The position numbers and the translations under genes are program-made. 5,304 nt of DNA from CAZFGK01 sp964518635 (GTDB lineage Bacteria; Zixibacteria; MSB-5A5; GN15; FEB-12), in contig CAZFGK010000054.1 of assembly GCA_964518635.1 (NCBI GenBank), positions 1-5,304 on the forward strand, given 5' to 3'. The first letter of the stretch is position 1; each line of letters begins with the position of its first letter. Positions 1-5,303 of this stretch are shown one piece after another. The notes under the pieces were generated by a model. It was not told the origin of the DNA and made no database searches. It saw nothing but the letters and a program-made list of their open reading frames with translations.

Positions 1-319
1 CTCCTCCCACCTCACACCGCCGCTCGTACCAAAATCGCAACCCAGTAAGCCCCCCCCCTACCAATGACTTAGCATCAAAAGGATTTCCCTGAAGGTCGAA
101 GAGTGACTCAAGTTCAAGTGTCATGCCTAATCGAAGATGATCCCCTGACCCCTTCAGGATCAAGTCTGTTTCTGTGCGGTCAACTTCCATCTCTTTGATA
201 AGTCGGCGTTCAGATACTGCATCCGCCACACCAATACCTGCGAAGTACGCTCCGCCGCCTGCTAAAACGATGACTGCCAATCGAGTTGGCCATACCGAAA
301 GCGAAAAACTTCTTGCCAC
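1..319 (-). CDS. Membrane-anchored thioredoxin-fold (TlpA/AhpC-like) protein, N-terminal part
   Basis: This gene starts at GTG 319-317 and runs off the left edge after 106 codons. The start is supported by a perfect GGAGG six bases upstream and by a TAG stop in the same frame directly before the GTG. Residues 13-32 (RLAVIVLAGGGAYFAGIGVA) form one hydrophobic segment after a short basic N-terminus, which suggests a signal anchor or uncleaved signal peptide. A charged linker follows. Then LRLGMTLELESLFDLQGNPFD (62-82, part) and KSL..GGLTGLRFW (84-97) match the spacing of the thioredoxin-fold pattern 'vGd.lpdf.l.dl.G.p..l.sl.Gk.vvl.FW'. That pattern is known from periplasmic TlpA/ResA-type thiol-disulfide proteins. 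The family is inferred from this pattern alone. Only one cysteine, Cys102 (FWYERRCEVGG), appears before the edge, and no CxxC is visible. A run of nine G encodes Gly88-Gly90, and a one-base error there would change everything after it. Confidence 0.6.
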   Translation of the reverse strand, partial: MARSFSLSVWPTRLAVIVLAGGGAYFAGIGVADAVSERRLIKEMEVDRTETDLILKGSGDHLRLGMTLELESLFDLQGNPFDAKSLVGGGLTGLRFWYERRCEVGG

Positions 320-325
320 CTAACA

Positions 326-330
326 CCTCC
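326..330 (-). promoter_or_regulatory. Ribosome binding site GGAGG for the left-edge gene
   Basis: On the minus strand GGAGG is followed by six bases and then GTG (319-317). This strong Shine-Dalgarno site decides the GTG start. The overlapping ATG-initiated frame at 491-210 is not preceded by a comparable site. Confidence 0.75.
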
Positions 331-393
331 CTACGACGCACACCCATAGCGGCAGGATTCAGTTGATCGGAAAACGCACCCTGCCCTATGACA

Positions 394-421
394 AACCTAT
401 CGTGGATCGATTTCTTGTCAA
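394..421 (-). promoter_or_regulatory. Possible sigma-70-type promoter for the left-edge gene
   Basis: On the minus strand a perfect TTGACA (421-416) is followed, after 16 bases, by TAGGTT (399-394), a poor match to TATAAT. Transcription would start near 387 and give a leader of roughly 68 bases before the GTG at 319. The -35 box is convincing and the -10 box is weak. If the host uses Bacteroidota-type promoters the match could be chance. Confidence 0.4.
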
Positions 422-472
422 GGCATTTGTCGCTGTGTGACAGAATATGCGATGAATTTTGCAACGGAATAG

Positions 473-493
473 CAGTGCCATATTTTGGCACTG
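473..493. repeat. Perfect 8-bp inverted repeat (CAGTGCCA / TGGCACTG)
   Basis: CAGTGCCA (473-480) and its exact complement TGGCACTG (486-493) are separated by the five bases TATTT. No T-tract follows on either strand, so this is not a standard intrinsic terminator. It lies about 50 bases upstream of the proposed -35 box for the left-edge gene, so a dimeric regulator operator is possible. The half-site CAGTGCCA recurs at 568-575. Confidence 0.55.
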
Positions 494-496
494 GCA

Positions 497-536
497 GATT
501 GAATCATCAGTTCACATTGCGTAAGTGATTGAATCA
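497..536. repeat. Direct repeat GATTGAATCA, 30-bp spacing
   Basis: GATTGAATCA occurs at 497-506 and again at 527-536, exactly 30 bases apart start to start. Both copies are followed within a few bases by a related CTCAC/TTCAC stretch. The role is unknown. The copies sit between the two CAGTGCCA-bearing sites and form part of the same repeat-rich patch. Confidence 0.5.
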
Positions 537-561
537 GCTCACGGTTTGATGTGGTCAACTG

Positions 562-609
562 TCTGGTCAGTGCCAGAATCATGCAGGTGGACCTGATCAC
601 CAGATCAGG
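562..609. repeat. Two short inverted repeats in tandem
   Basis: The first is TCTGG (562-566) and CCAGA (573-577), with the CAGTG of a repeated half-site in its loop. The second is a perfect 7-bp stem, CCTGATC-ACCA-GATCAGG, at 592-609, followed on the plus strand by GTTTC. A weak plus-strand terminator is conceivable for the second, but the T-tract is too short and no plus-strand gene precedes it. Regulatory sites or dispersed-repeat debris are alternatives. Confidence 0.4.
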
Positions 610-711
610 GTTTCAGCATCTTCACGTTTTTGCAAATGAGATATACAGACCTGGAACCTACCGCTCTGCAAGCTGCGCCTGCATACGCAGTGGGGCACAG
701 AAGTTAAACGA

Positions 712-735
712 CCCTTCGACAAGCTCAGGGTGACA
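712..735 (+). repeat. Dispersed-type intergenic repeat (CCTTCGACAAGCTCAGGG core)
   Basis: The core CCTTCGACAAGCTCAGGG (713-730) is followed by TGACA. Near-identical sequences ('cttcgac[a/g]agctcaggg..gaca') are, from memory, common between genes in many environmental genomes and metagenome assemblies. The outer CCCT/AGGG arms are complementary. Family membership is from recollection of the motif and only one full copy is in the window. Confidence 0.55.
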
Positions 736-763
736 AGAGAAGAAACAGGGTGACAAGAGAAGA
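726..763 (+). repeat. Tandem direct repeat, 18-bp units, 20-bp period
   Basis: CAGGGTGACAAGAGAAGA at 726-743 is repeated exactly at 746-763, with two bases (AA) between. The first unit overlaps the 3' part of the dispersed repeat at 712-735, so the duplication seems to have copied the repeat's tail and its flank. It ends about 70 bases before the recO start. Confidence 0.8.
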
Positions 764-835
764 GACATTCGGGCATTGGAAATTCAGCAGCTTCCTCCCA
801 TTTGCTTCTCTGTTCACTTCCCTGTTCATTCCCTT

Positions 836-1618
836 ATGGCAATCGAATCGACCGAAGCAGTCGCGCTCAAACTTTTCAACTGGTCGGAAAGTTCGCGTAC
901 GATTGTGCTTCTCACGCGTCGATTCGGACGAATCGCCGTTCAAGATAAGGGAGGGCGATCACTCAAATCGAAACGGGGACGCATTCTCCCCTTCGCTGTC
1001 CATGACCTCGCATTCTATCAGGGGGAAGGGGAGCGCAGCAATTATCTGAGCAGTGTCGACACCATTCGTATCTTCACCTTTGCCGCTGATGGCTCCCTCG
1101 GCAAACTCGCCTACGGCTCCGCTGCCAATGAACTCTGCCTCACCCTTCTTCCCGAAGAGGAGACCCATCCCGAGATCTATTCCTATCTGTTAACGCTGTA
1201 TGAGCATCTCGAAGCAGCCGATCGTCTCGCCCTCCCCGGTCTTTTTCTCACTTTTCTCCTGCGCTCCTCCTCGCTGCTTGGCTATCACCCGCAGTTGAAT
1301 TTCTGCGCCGAGTGTGGGCGGCCCCTGCCCGAGACCGAGACACTCGACTGGACATTCGAGCCGGAGCGAGGGGGAATTGTCTGCCCCAGTTGTGTCGCCT
1401 TCACCGCTTCGTATATTCCGGTATCACCGACTGATCTGGTCACGCTGGCGAAATATCAGCGCGCCAGTCTTGCCGATGCCGACCGCATGCAGCTCCCTTT
1501 TGAACAGGGGCAACGACTACTTGAGATCATGCTTCGGTTTCTGGAATATCATGCCGGGGTGAACAGCCAGCTCAAAGCGCTTGGCTTTCTTGATAAATTG
1601 AAACGCGCACAAAACTAG
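836..1618 (+). CDS. recO: DNA repair protein RecO
   Basis: RecO is the recombination mediator of the RecFOR pathway. It anneals single strands and, with RecR, helps load RecA onto SSB-coated gaps in the cytoplasm. The 260-residue product has the usual length. Residues 1-80 (ALKLFNWSESSRTIVLLTRRFGRI) fit the N-terminal OB-fold. A helical C-terminal part contains LLGYHPQLNFCAECG (147-161) and IVCPSC (181-186), so Cys157/160/183/186 form the zinc site seen in many RecO proteins. I chose ATG 836 because the protein then begins MAIESTEAVALKLFNW like other RecO; the frame extends to TTG 776, but those 20 extra residues have no family resemblance. No Shine-Dalgarno site is visible before either start. 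glyS follows on the same strand after 57 bp, so the two may be cotranscribed. Confidence 0.9.
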   Translation: MAIESTEAVALKLFNWSESSRTIVLLTRRFGRIAVQDKGGRSLKSKRGRILPFAVHDLAFYQGEGERSNYLSSVDTIRIFTFAADGSLGKLAYGSAANELCLTLLPEEETHPEIYSYLLTLYEHLEAADRLALPGLFLTFLLRSSSLLGYHPQLNFCAECGRPLPETETLDWTFEPERGGIVCPSCVAFTASYIPVSPTDLVTLAKYQRASLADADRMQLPFEQGQRLLEIMLRFLEYHAGVNSQLKALGFLDKLKRAQN

Positions 1619-1675
1619 AATTTTTGCATACCCTCCCCGCAGTGCTGCCAACTGCGCTGGAAGAAAGAAGATCAG

Positions 1676-3028
1676 ATGTCCGACACGATCAAAAGCAATC
1701 CCCGCCCAGCCGACCTCATGGAGAAACTTGTCTCCCTCTGCAAACGACGCGGCTACGTCTTCCCCTCATCTGAAATCTACGGTGGACTCAATTCCTGTTG
1801 GGATTACGGTCCGCTTGGTGCCGAGTTGAAACGGAATCTCAAGACCTTCTGGTGGAATGCGATGACCGCCCGTCGGGATGATATCGAAGGGCTCGATGCT
1901 GCGATTCTGATGCATCCGCAGGTCTGGCATACATCTGGTCACGTTGCTGAATTCTCCGATCCATTGATCGACTGCAAAACATGCAAGGGGCGTTTCCGCG
2001 CTGACAAACTGGATGAAGCCCGCTGCTTACAGAAACCATCCAAGAAGCCGGGCGAATGTGGTGGGGAATTACTTCCCGCACGTAATTTTAATCTGATGTT
2101 CAAGACATTCATGGGGCCGGTCGAGGATGAAACCGCCGTGATCTACATGCGCCCCGAAACTGCGCAGGGGATCTATGTCAATTTCCTGAATGTGAAAAAT
2201 TCGTCACGTCAGAAAGTCCCATTCGGTATTGCGCAGATCGGAAAGGCATTCCGAAACGAAATCACACCCGGCAATTTCATTTTTCGTACGCGTGAATTCG
2301 AGCAGATGGAAATGCAGTTCTTTGTGCATCCGACCGAGGATGAGAAATGGTTCGAGTACTGGCGTGAAGAGCGATGGAAATGGTACAACGGGCTGGGCAT
2401 CAATATGTCGCGACTCAGATGGCATCAGCATGCCGGAACCGAACTCGCGCACTATGCCAAAGCCGCCTATGACATCACCTATGAATATCCGTTTGGCTGG
2501 CAGGAGCTGGAAGGGATTCATAACCGTACTGATTTCGATCTCGGTCGTCACATGGCGGCATCGAAAAAAGACCTGCGCTATTTCGACGAACGCTACACTG
2601 AAAAATTTGTCCCGTACATTTTTGAAACGTCCGCTGGTCGTTTCCTCAGTTTGCTGACCTTGCTGGTCGATGGCTACGATGAAGTGACGATCAACAACGA
2701 AACGCGTGTCTTCCTTCGCTTGTCACCGAAGATCGCGCCGATCAAGGCGGCGATCTTGCCACTCGTGAAAAAGGACGGGATGGCGGAGTATGCGAATAAT
2801 GTCTACAACGAGCTGCGCAAGAAATTCAAAGTCTTCTACGACGAATCCGGCGCAATTGGTCGCCGTTATGCGCGTATGGATGAAGCGGGATGCCCGTATT
2901 GCATCACCATCGACGGCGACACGATTGCAAACGGGACGATGACTCTTCGCGACCGCGACACGATGACCCAGGAACGCCTGAACCTGGACGCAATCACGAA
3001 ACTGTTAGATGAAAAGGTGAATGGGTAG
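1676..3028 (+). CDS. glyS: Glycine--tRNA ligase, single-chain homodimeric type
   Basis: A class II aminoacyl-tRNA synthetase that charges tRNA-Gly with glycine in the cytoplasm. It is 450 residues, the usual size of the homodimeric bacterial form, not the alpha/beta form. The N-terminus has RRGYVFPSSEIYGG and CWDYGPLG (24-48). HTSGHVAEFSDPLIDCKTCKGRF (85-107) begins a cysteine-rich insertion with Cys100/103/117/128, a probable metal site, ending in the FNLMFKT signature (138-144). RPETAQG is at 159-165, and motif 2 with FRNEI and TREFEQMEMQFF is at 192-216. The anticodon-binding domain follows from about 345 and includes GAIGRRYARMDE (392-403) and LRDRDTM (424-430). Motif 3 is odd: ETSAG (317-321) is followed by RFLS, where relatives have x-D/G-R. 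The ATG is preceded by a purine stretch (1660-1670), a weak ribosome site. It ends 6 bp from the convergent HD gene. Confidence 0.95.
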   Translation: MSDTIKSNPRPADLMEKLVSLCKRRGYVFPSSEIYGGLNSCWDYGPLGAELKRNLKTFWWNAMTARRDDIEGLDAAILMHPQVWHTSGHVAEFSDPLIDCKTCKGRFRADKLDEARCLQKPSKKPGECGGELLPARNFNLMFKTFMGPVEDETAVIYMRPETAQGIYVNFLNVKNSSRQKVPFGIAQIGKAFRNEITPGNFIFRTREFEQMEMQFFVHPTEDEKWFEYWREERWKWYNGLGINMSRLRWHQHAGTELAHYAKAAYDITYEYPFGWQELEGIHNRTDFDLGRHMAASKKDLRYFDERYTEKFVPYIFETSAGRFLSLLTLLVDGYDEVTINNETRVFLRLSPKIAPIKAAILPLVKKDGMAEYANNVYNELRKKFKVFYDESGAIGRRYARMDEAGCPYCITIDGDTIANGTMTLRDRDTMTQERLNLDAITKLLDEKVNG

Positions 3029-3034
3029 GGAGGG

Positions 3035-4612
3035 CTAGAAAGTGTACTTGTAGTCCCGTAGCCTTTTCTCAAAACCCGTGCGAATCTTGATTCTTTGTTG
3101 TTTAGTCAAGTTCGTTGGTTGAGGTACCCAATACAACCTCCTGAGGTACAATGGTGATCTTGAAACCTTGGCGATGTGAGATTGTTCAATGGTTGCTAAA
3201 GGACGTATTTCATGCTCGTGTTGCACATAAGCAAGTGGCGCATATTCGATTGTTTCAAGAAATGCCTCGAAGTCTATGCCGTTTGAATCGCCCTTTCTAT
3301 GCTTCATGTGGTCCATCCATGCGGCATCTAATCGTTCTGGAGAGAACTTCTCTACCTTGTAAGCAAGATTCTTAATTGCCAACCTACTTCTGTCTATTTT
3401 GATCTCAAGTTCATCAAAATGCCAAAAAGAATCATCTCGCATAAGTGCTGCCATACTGCTGTCGCTTAGCTTGTCAAAAACTGGATTCTTAGTATTGCTG
3501 TTAATGTCTCGCGTTTCATCTTCGTAGAGCAATATAGGAGGGATACGATTCAGAAGACAGATTCTGATATCTTTTTGAAAAGTATCCTCTGGCTCCCAAT
3601 TATGGATTAGCCTCCAAAAGAAAGCGTCATCAAAAAAAAGAAAATCGGTTTCTTGGCTCTGATCGACGATTTCACTGTCGCTCTTAGGAACAACTATTCC
3701 AAGTGACTTGAGACTTGATAGAACATCATCATTGCTAGAAATACAATGGTAAGCAAACTGGGCAAGCAGTTCCAACCCCATGACAGTCTTGTGAAACGAG
3801 ACGTGATACTGATGTACCCTTGCGGAAAGAAAATGTTCAAGCGCGTTTCTACCTTTAAACTGTATGTAAGGGATTCCAAGCTCGCGATCAAATGCCATTG
3901 AATCAATCAAGTAGTTTGCTTCTGCCTTTCCGAACGCCACGCCAGAAAATACAGCATCACGACTTACAAAATCTAATCGATCGGCATCGATTGAACCAGA
4001 CACTAGCATCCTGGTTCTGTCTTCTCCTTTGAAGGCACTCTTTGTCAGCAGATCACTGATTCGCCTTGAGTCAGTTGGGTCATTGAACGCTTTTCCGATC
4101 TGCTTGTTTTCAAGAATTATTCGCCCCGAGATTGCCTCATGATCAGGTGATCCAGGTCTAGCCTTGAAGTTTGCCATATCATTTAAAGGCATTCCATTAG
4201 ACGAATTCGTCGGCTTTGTTTCTTCAGTCGTAATGTGGGCGTCTTTTGGGACAGATCGGTTCTCCAGATTTCGTTGAAATGGAGATTCCATTGCATGTGA
4301 TAGAGGTAAGTGACCGATATCGTGCAAGAGAGCAAGTAACCTTATGTCTCTTTCCTGTTGTTCAGAAATGCAGTCCTTATCTTTTCTTCTGATTGATTGA
4401 ATGAATCTAGTTGTAAGATGCAAAACACCGAGTGAGTGTGAAAATCTTGTGTGAGTTGCTCCCGGAAAGACTAAGTGTGCAAGACCTAATTGACATAAAC
4501 CACGAAGCCGCTGGAATGCGGTGGTTCCGATAATGTCCCACTCTTCTTTGGTGAGTCGAATCGTGCCGTGTATGGGATCATTTATCGATCCGTAGTTGTC
4601 GTCGAGCCCCAT
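3035..4612 (-). CDS. SAMHD1/YwfO-type HD-domain phosphohydrolase
   Basis: Family COG1078, related to SAMHD1 and dGTPases, which cleave dNTPs to deoxynucleoside and triphosphate. Signatures appear in order: NDPIHGTIRL (11-20), FQRLRGLCQLGLAHLVFPGA (33-52), HTRFSHSLGV (54-63), LLHDIGHLPLSHAME (95-109) and SIDADRLDFVSRDAVFSG (207-224). The metal-binding set His59, His97-Asp98 and an aspartate of DADRLD (209/211) is present, with His101, so the enzyme should be active. A polar insert (about 112-155) separates the HD helix from PDHEAISGRII (156-166), and residues after about 300 form a long C-terminal part I do not recognise. ATG 4612 follows a GGGGGA stretch. The gene lies 15 bp downstream of the YwgA-like gene, clearly an operon. 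The actual substrate is unknown; cellular dNTP control or phage defence are both plausible. Confidence 0.85.
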   Translation of the reverse strand: MGLDDNYGSINDPIHGTIRLTKEEWDIIGTTAFQRLRGLCQLGLAHLVFPGATHTRFSHSLGVLHLTTRFIQSIRRKDKDCISEQQERDIRLLALLHDIGHLPLSHAMESPFQRNLENRSVPKDAHITTEETKPTNSSNGMPLNDMANFKARPGSPDHEAISGRIILENKQIGKAFNDPTDSRRISDLLTKSAFKGEDRTRMLVSGSIDADRLDFVSRDAVFSGVAFGKAEANYLIDSMAFDRELGIPYIQFKGRNALEHFLSARVHQYHVSFHKTVMGLELLAQFAYHCISSNDDVLSSLKSLGIVVPKSDSEIVDQSQETDFLFFDDAFFWRLIHNWEPEDTFQKDIRICLLNRIPPILLYEDETRDINSNTKNPVFDKLSDSSMAALMRDDSFWHFDELEIKIDRSRLAIKNLAYKVEKFSPERLDAAWMDHMKHRKGDSNGIDFEAFLETIEYAPLAYVQHEHEIRPLATIEQSHIAKVSRSPLYLRRLYWVPQPTNLTKQQRIKIRTGFEKRLRDYKYTF

Positions 4613-4627
4613 CTATCCCCCAAAAAA

Positions 4628-5119
4628 TTATTGAATGAGCTCTTTGGTGATAAGCAAATTCCAAGCCCGCGTAGTAAGCGAGTCATCAAAATCCTTTCCA
4701 TACTCGCGTAACTTGCTGCCAACATTTTGCTCTGTTAGGATTGTCCCAACTGACATTAAATCGGTTTTTAGAAAGAGAATTGATGCAACTAGTGTGCGCG
4801 ATTTTTTTGGATCCTCGGTCAGCCTATCTACCTCTTGGAGAAATTTCAAAAAATTGTCTCTTGATAGCTCACCTGCAGCGGCGAATCGAGTAGCAATTGT
4901 CGTTAGATCAGCATACCTCTTCTTATAGAGGTCATCTGCAAGATCCTGACTAAATGGTCCGTATCTGTACCAGCGATATTGATAGCCTAAGTCTAAATCA
5001 AACTTGCTCGCTAAATAAATCGTCTTTTGCCAGATAAGCCGATCATCGAAACTATCTAGGCCGTTTGGTAGCCCCAACTGTTTACCCAAAAAATCTAGTC
5101 TAGCAAGTCCCGCATCCAT
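4628..5119 (-). CDS. YwgA-like / Panacea-like small protein, partner of the HD phosphohydrolase
   Basis: A soluble 163-residue protein. Its core, FDDRLIWQKTIYLASKF (24-40) followed by LGYQYRWYRYGPFSQDLADDL (44-64), has the pattern 'L..QK..YL...........Y....GP[FY]S..L...L' known from YwgA and related SocA/Panacea-type proteins. The rest is helical and charged with no catalytic motif I recognise. From memory, Bacillus ywgA lies next to ywfO, which encodes a related HD phosphohydrolase; the same pairing here supports the assignment and suggests a regulatory or partner role. ATG 5119 was chosen because GAGGAG lies eight bases upstream; the frame is open to TTG 5221 but that extension (LWQTSNHVCWKV...) has no family features. 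Panacea domains are known antitoxins of many toxins, so an antitoxin-like role is possible but unproven. Confidence 0.65.
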   Translation of the reverse strand: MDAGLARLDFLGKQLGLPNGLDSFDDRLIWQKTIYLASKFDLDLGYQYRWYRYGPFSQDLADDLYKKRYADLTTIATRFAAAGELSRDNFLKFLQEVDRLTEDPKKSRTLVASILFLKTDLMSVGTILTEQNVGSKLREYGKDFDDSLTTRAWNLLITKELIQ

Positions 5120-5127
5120 CCTTACTA

Positions 5128-5133
5128 CTCCTC
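5128..5133 (-). promoter_or_regulatory. Ribosome binding site GAGGAG for the YwgA-like gene
   Basis: On the minus strand GAGGAG is followed by eight bases and then ATG 5119-5117. It is the best Shine-Dalgarno match in this frame and decides the start over the upstream TTG. Confidence 0.7.
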
Positions 5134-5228
5134 GACTTGGTTGTACCTTCCAAGTATCGGCAAAGGTGCAATTCACCGATATCACTTTCCAGCAGACATG
5201 GTTTGAAGTCTGCCAAAGCAATGCTTAC

Positions 5229-5246
5229 CATCAGTTTACATCAGTT
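5229..5246. repeat. Direct repeat CATCAGTT, 10-bp period, over the -10 box
   Basis: CATCAGTT occurs at 5229-5236 and 5239-5246. The 10-bp spacing puts both copies on the same DNA face, and they overlap the proposed -10 box. This is a reasonable place for a repressor operator, possibly for autoregulation by the small protein. Function is inferred. Confidence 0.45.
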
Positions 5247-5261
5247 CTTGACTCTTGGCAA
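5233..5261 (-). promoter_or_regulatory. Sigma-70-like promoter of the YwgA-like/HD operon
   Basis: On the minus strand TTGCCA (5261-5256, five of six consensus bases) is followed by exactly 17 bases and TAAACT (5238-5233, four of six). Transcription would start near 5226, giving a leader of roughly 105 bases before ATG 5119. It lies upstream of the first gene of the pair, as expected for an independently expressed cassette. Confidence 0.5.
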
Positions 5262-5263
5262 GG

Positions 5264-5303
5264 GGTTGGGGAACTTCCCCCCACCAGATGAACCTCCCCA
5301 ACC
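5264..5303. repeat. Nested G/C-rich inverted repeats at the right edge
   Basis: GGTTGGGGA (5264-5272) is perfectly complementary to TCCCCAACC (5295-5303), with 22 bases between. A second, competing inverted repeat, GGGGAA-C-TTCCCC, occupies 5268-5280. On the minus strand they lie just upstream of the operon promoter. No T-tract follows inside the window. A terminator of a gene to the right, an intergenic repeat element or an insulating structure are all possible. Confidence 0.5.

Larger units (their letters stand above)
320..835. other. Intergenic region with no supported gene
   Basis: About 515 bases between the divergently transcribed left-edge gene and recO. The open frames here (for example 600-418 minus and 551-733 plus) have no ribosome binding site, no family resemblance and no gene-like composition. 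The region holds the promoter and ribosome site of the left-edge gene, the inverted and direct repeats at 473-609, and the dispersed and tandem repeats at 712-763. The 70 bases just before recO (about 766-835) are pyrimidine-rich, and I find no Shine-Dalgarno site there. I found no tRNA or other RNA gene. Confidence 0.6.

Noticed and set aside
210..491. Minus-strand ATG frame of 93 codons overlapping the left-edge gene
   Set aside because: Its product has no family features. The overlapping frame from GTG 319 has a perfect GGAGG site, a membrane segment and a thioredoxin-like pattern.
642..647. TATACA as a -10 box for recO
   Set aside because: No acceptable -35 box at 16-18 bases upstream, and it would give a leader of nearly 190 bases through the repeats.
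551..733. Plus-strand 60-codon frame in the intergenic region
   Set aside because: No ribosome binding site, runs through short palindromes and ends in the dispersed repeat; the translation looks random.
726..763. Two-unit repeat as a CRISPR array
   Set aside because: Units of 18 bp are separated by only two bases, so there are no spacers and no cas genes nearby.
776..835. N-terminal extension of RecO from TTG 776
   Set aside because: The 20 residues are not RecO-like, TTG has no ribosome site, and the family-typical start falls at ATG 836.
1638..1656. Hairpin CGCAGT / ACTGCG between recO and glyS as a terminator
   Set aside because: Only a 6-bp stem with a 7-base loop and no following T-run; more likely chance in a 57-bp spacer.
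2204..2657. Open frames on both strands inside glyS
   Set aside because: Shadows of the strongly conserved synthetase frame, with no ribosome sites or recognisable products.
5120..5221. 34-residue N-terminal extension of the YwgA-like protein from TTG 5221
   Set aside because: ATG 5119 has a GAGGAG site at good spacing and the extension would start almost at the proposed transcription start with no ribosome site.
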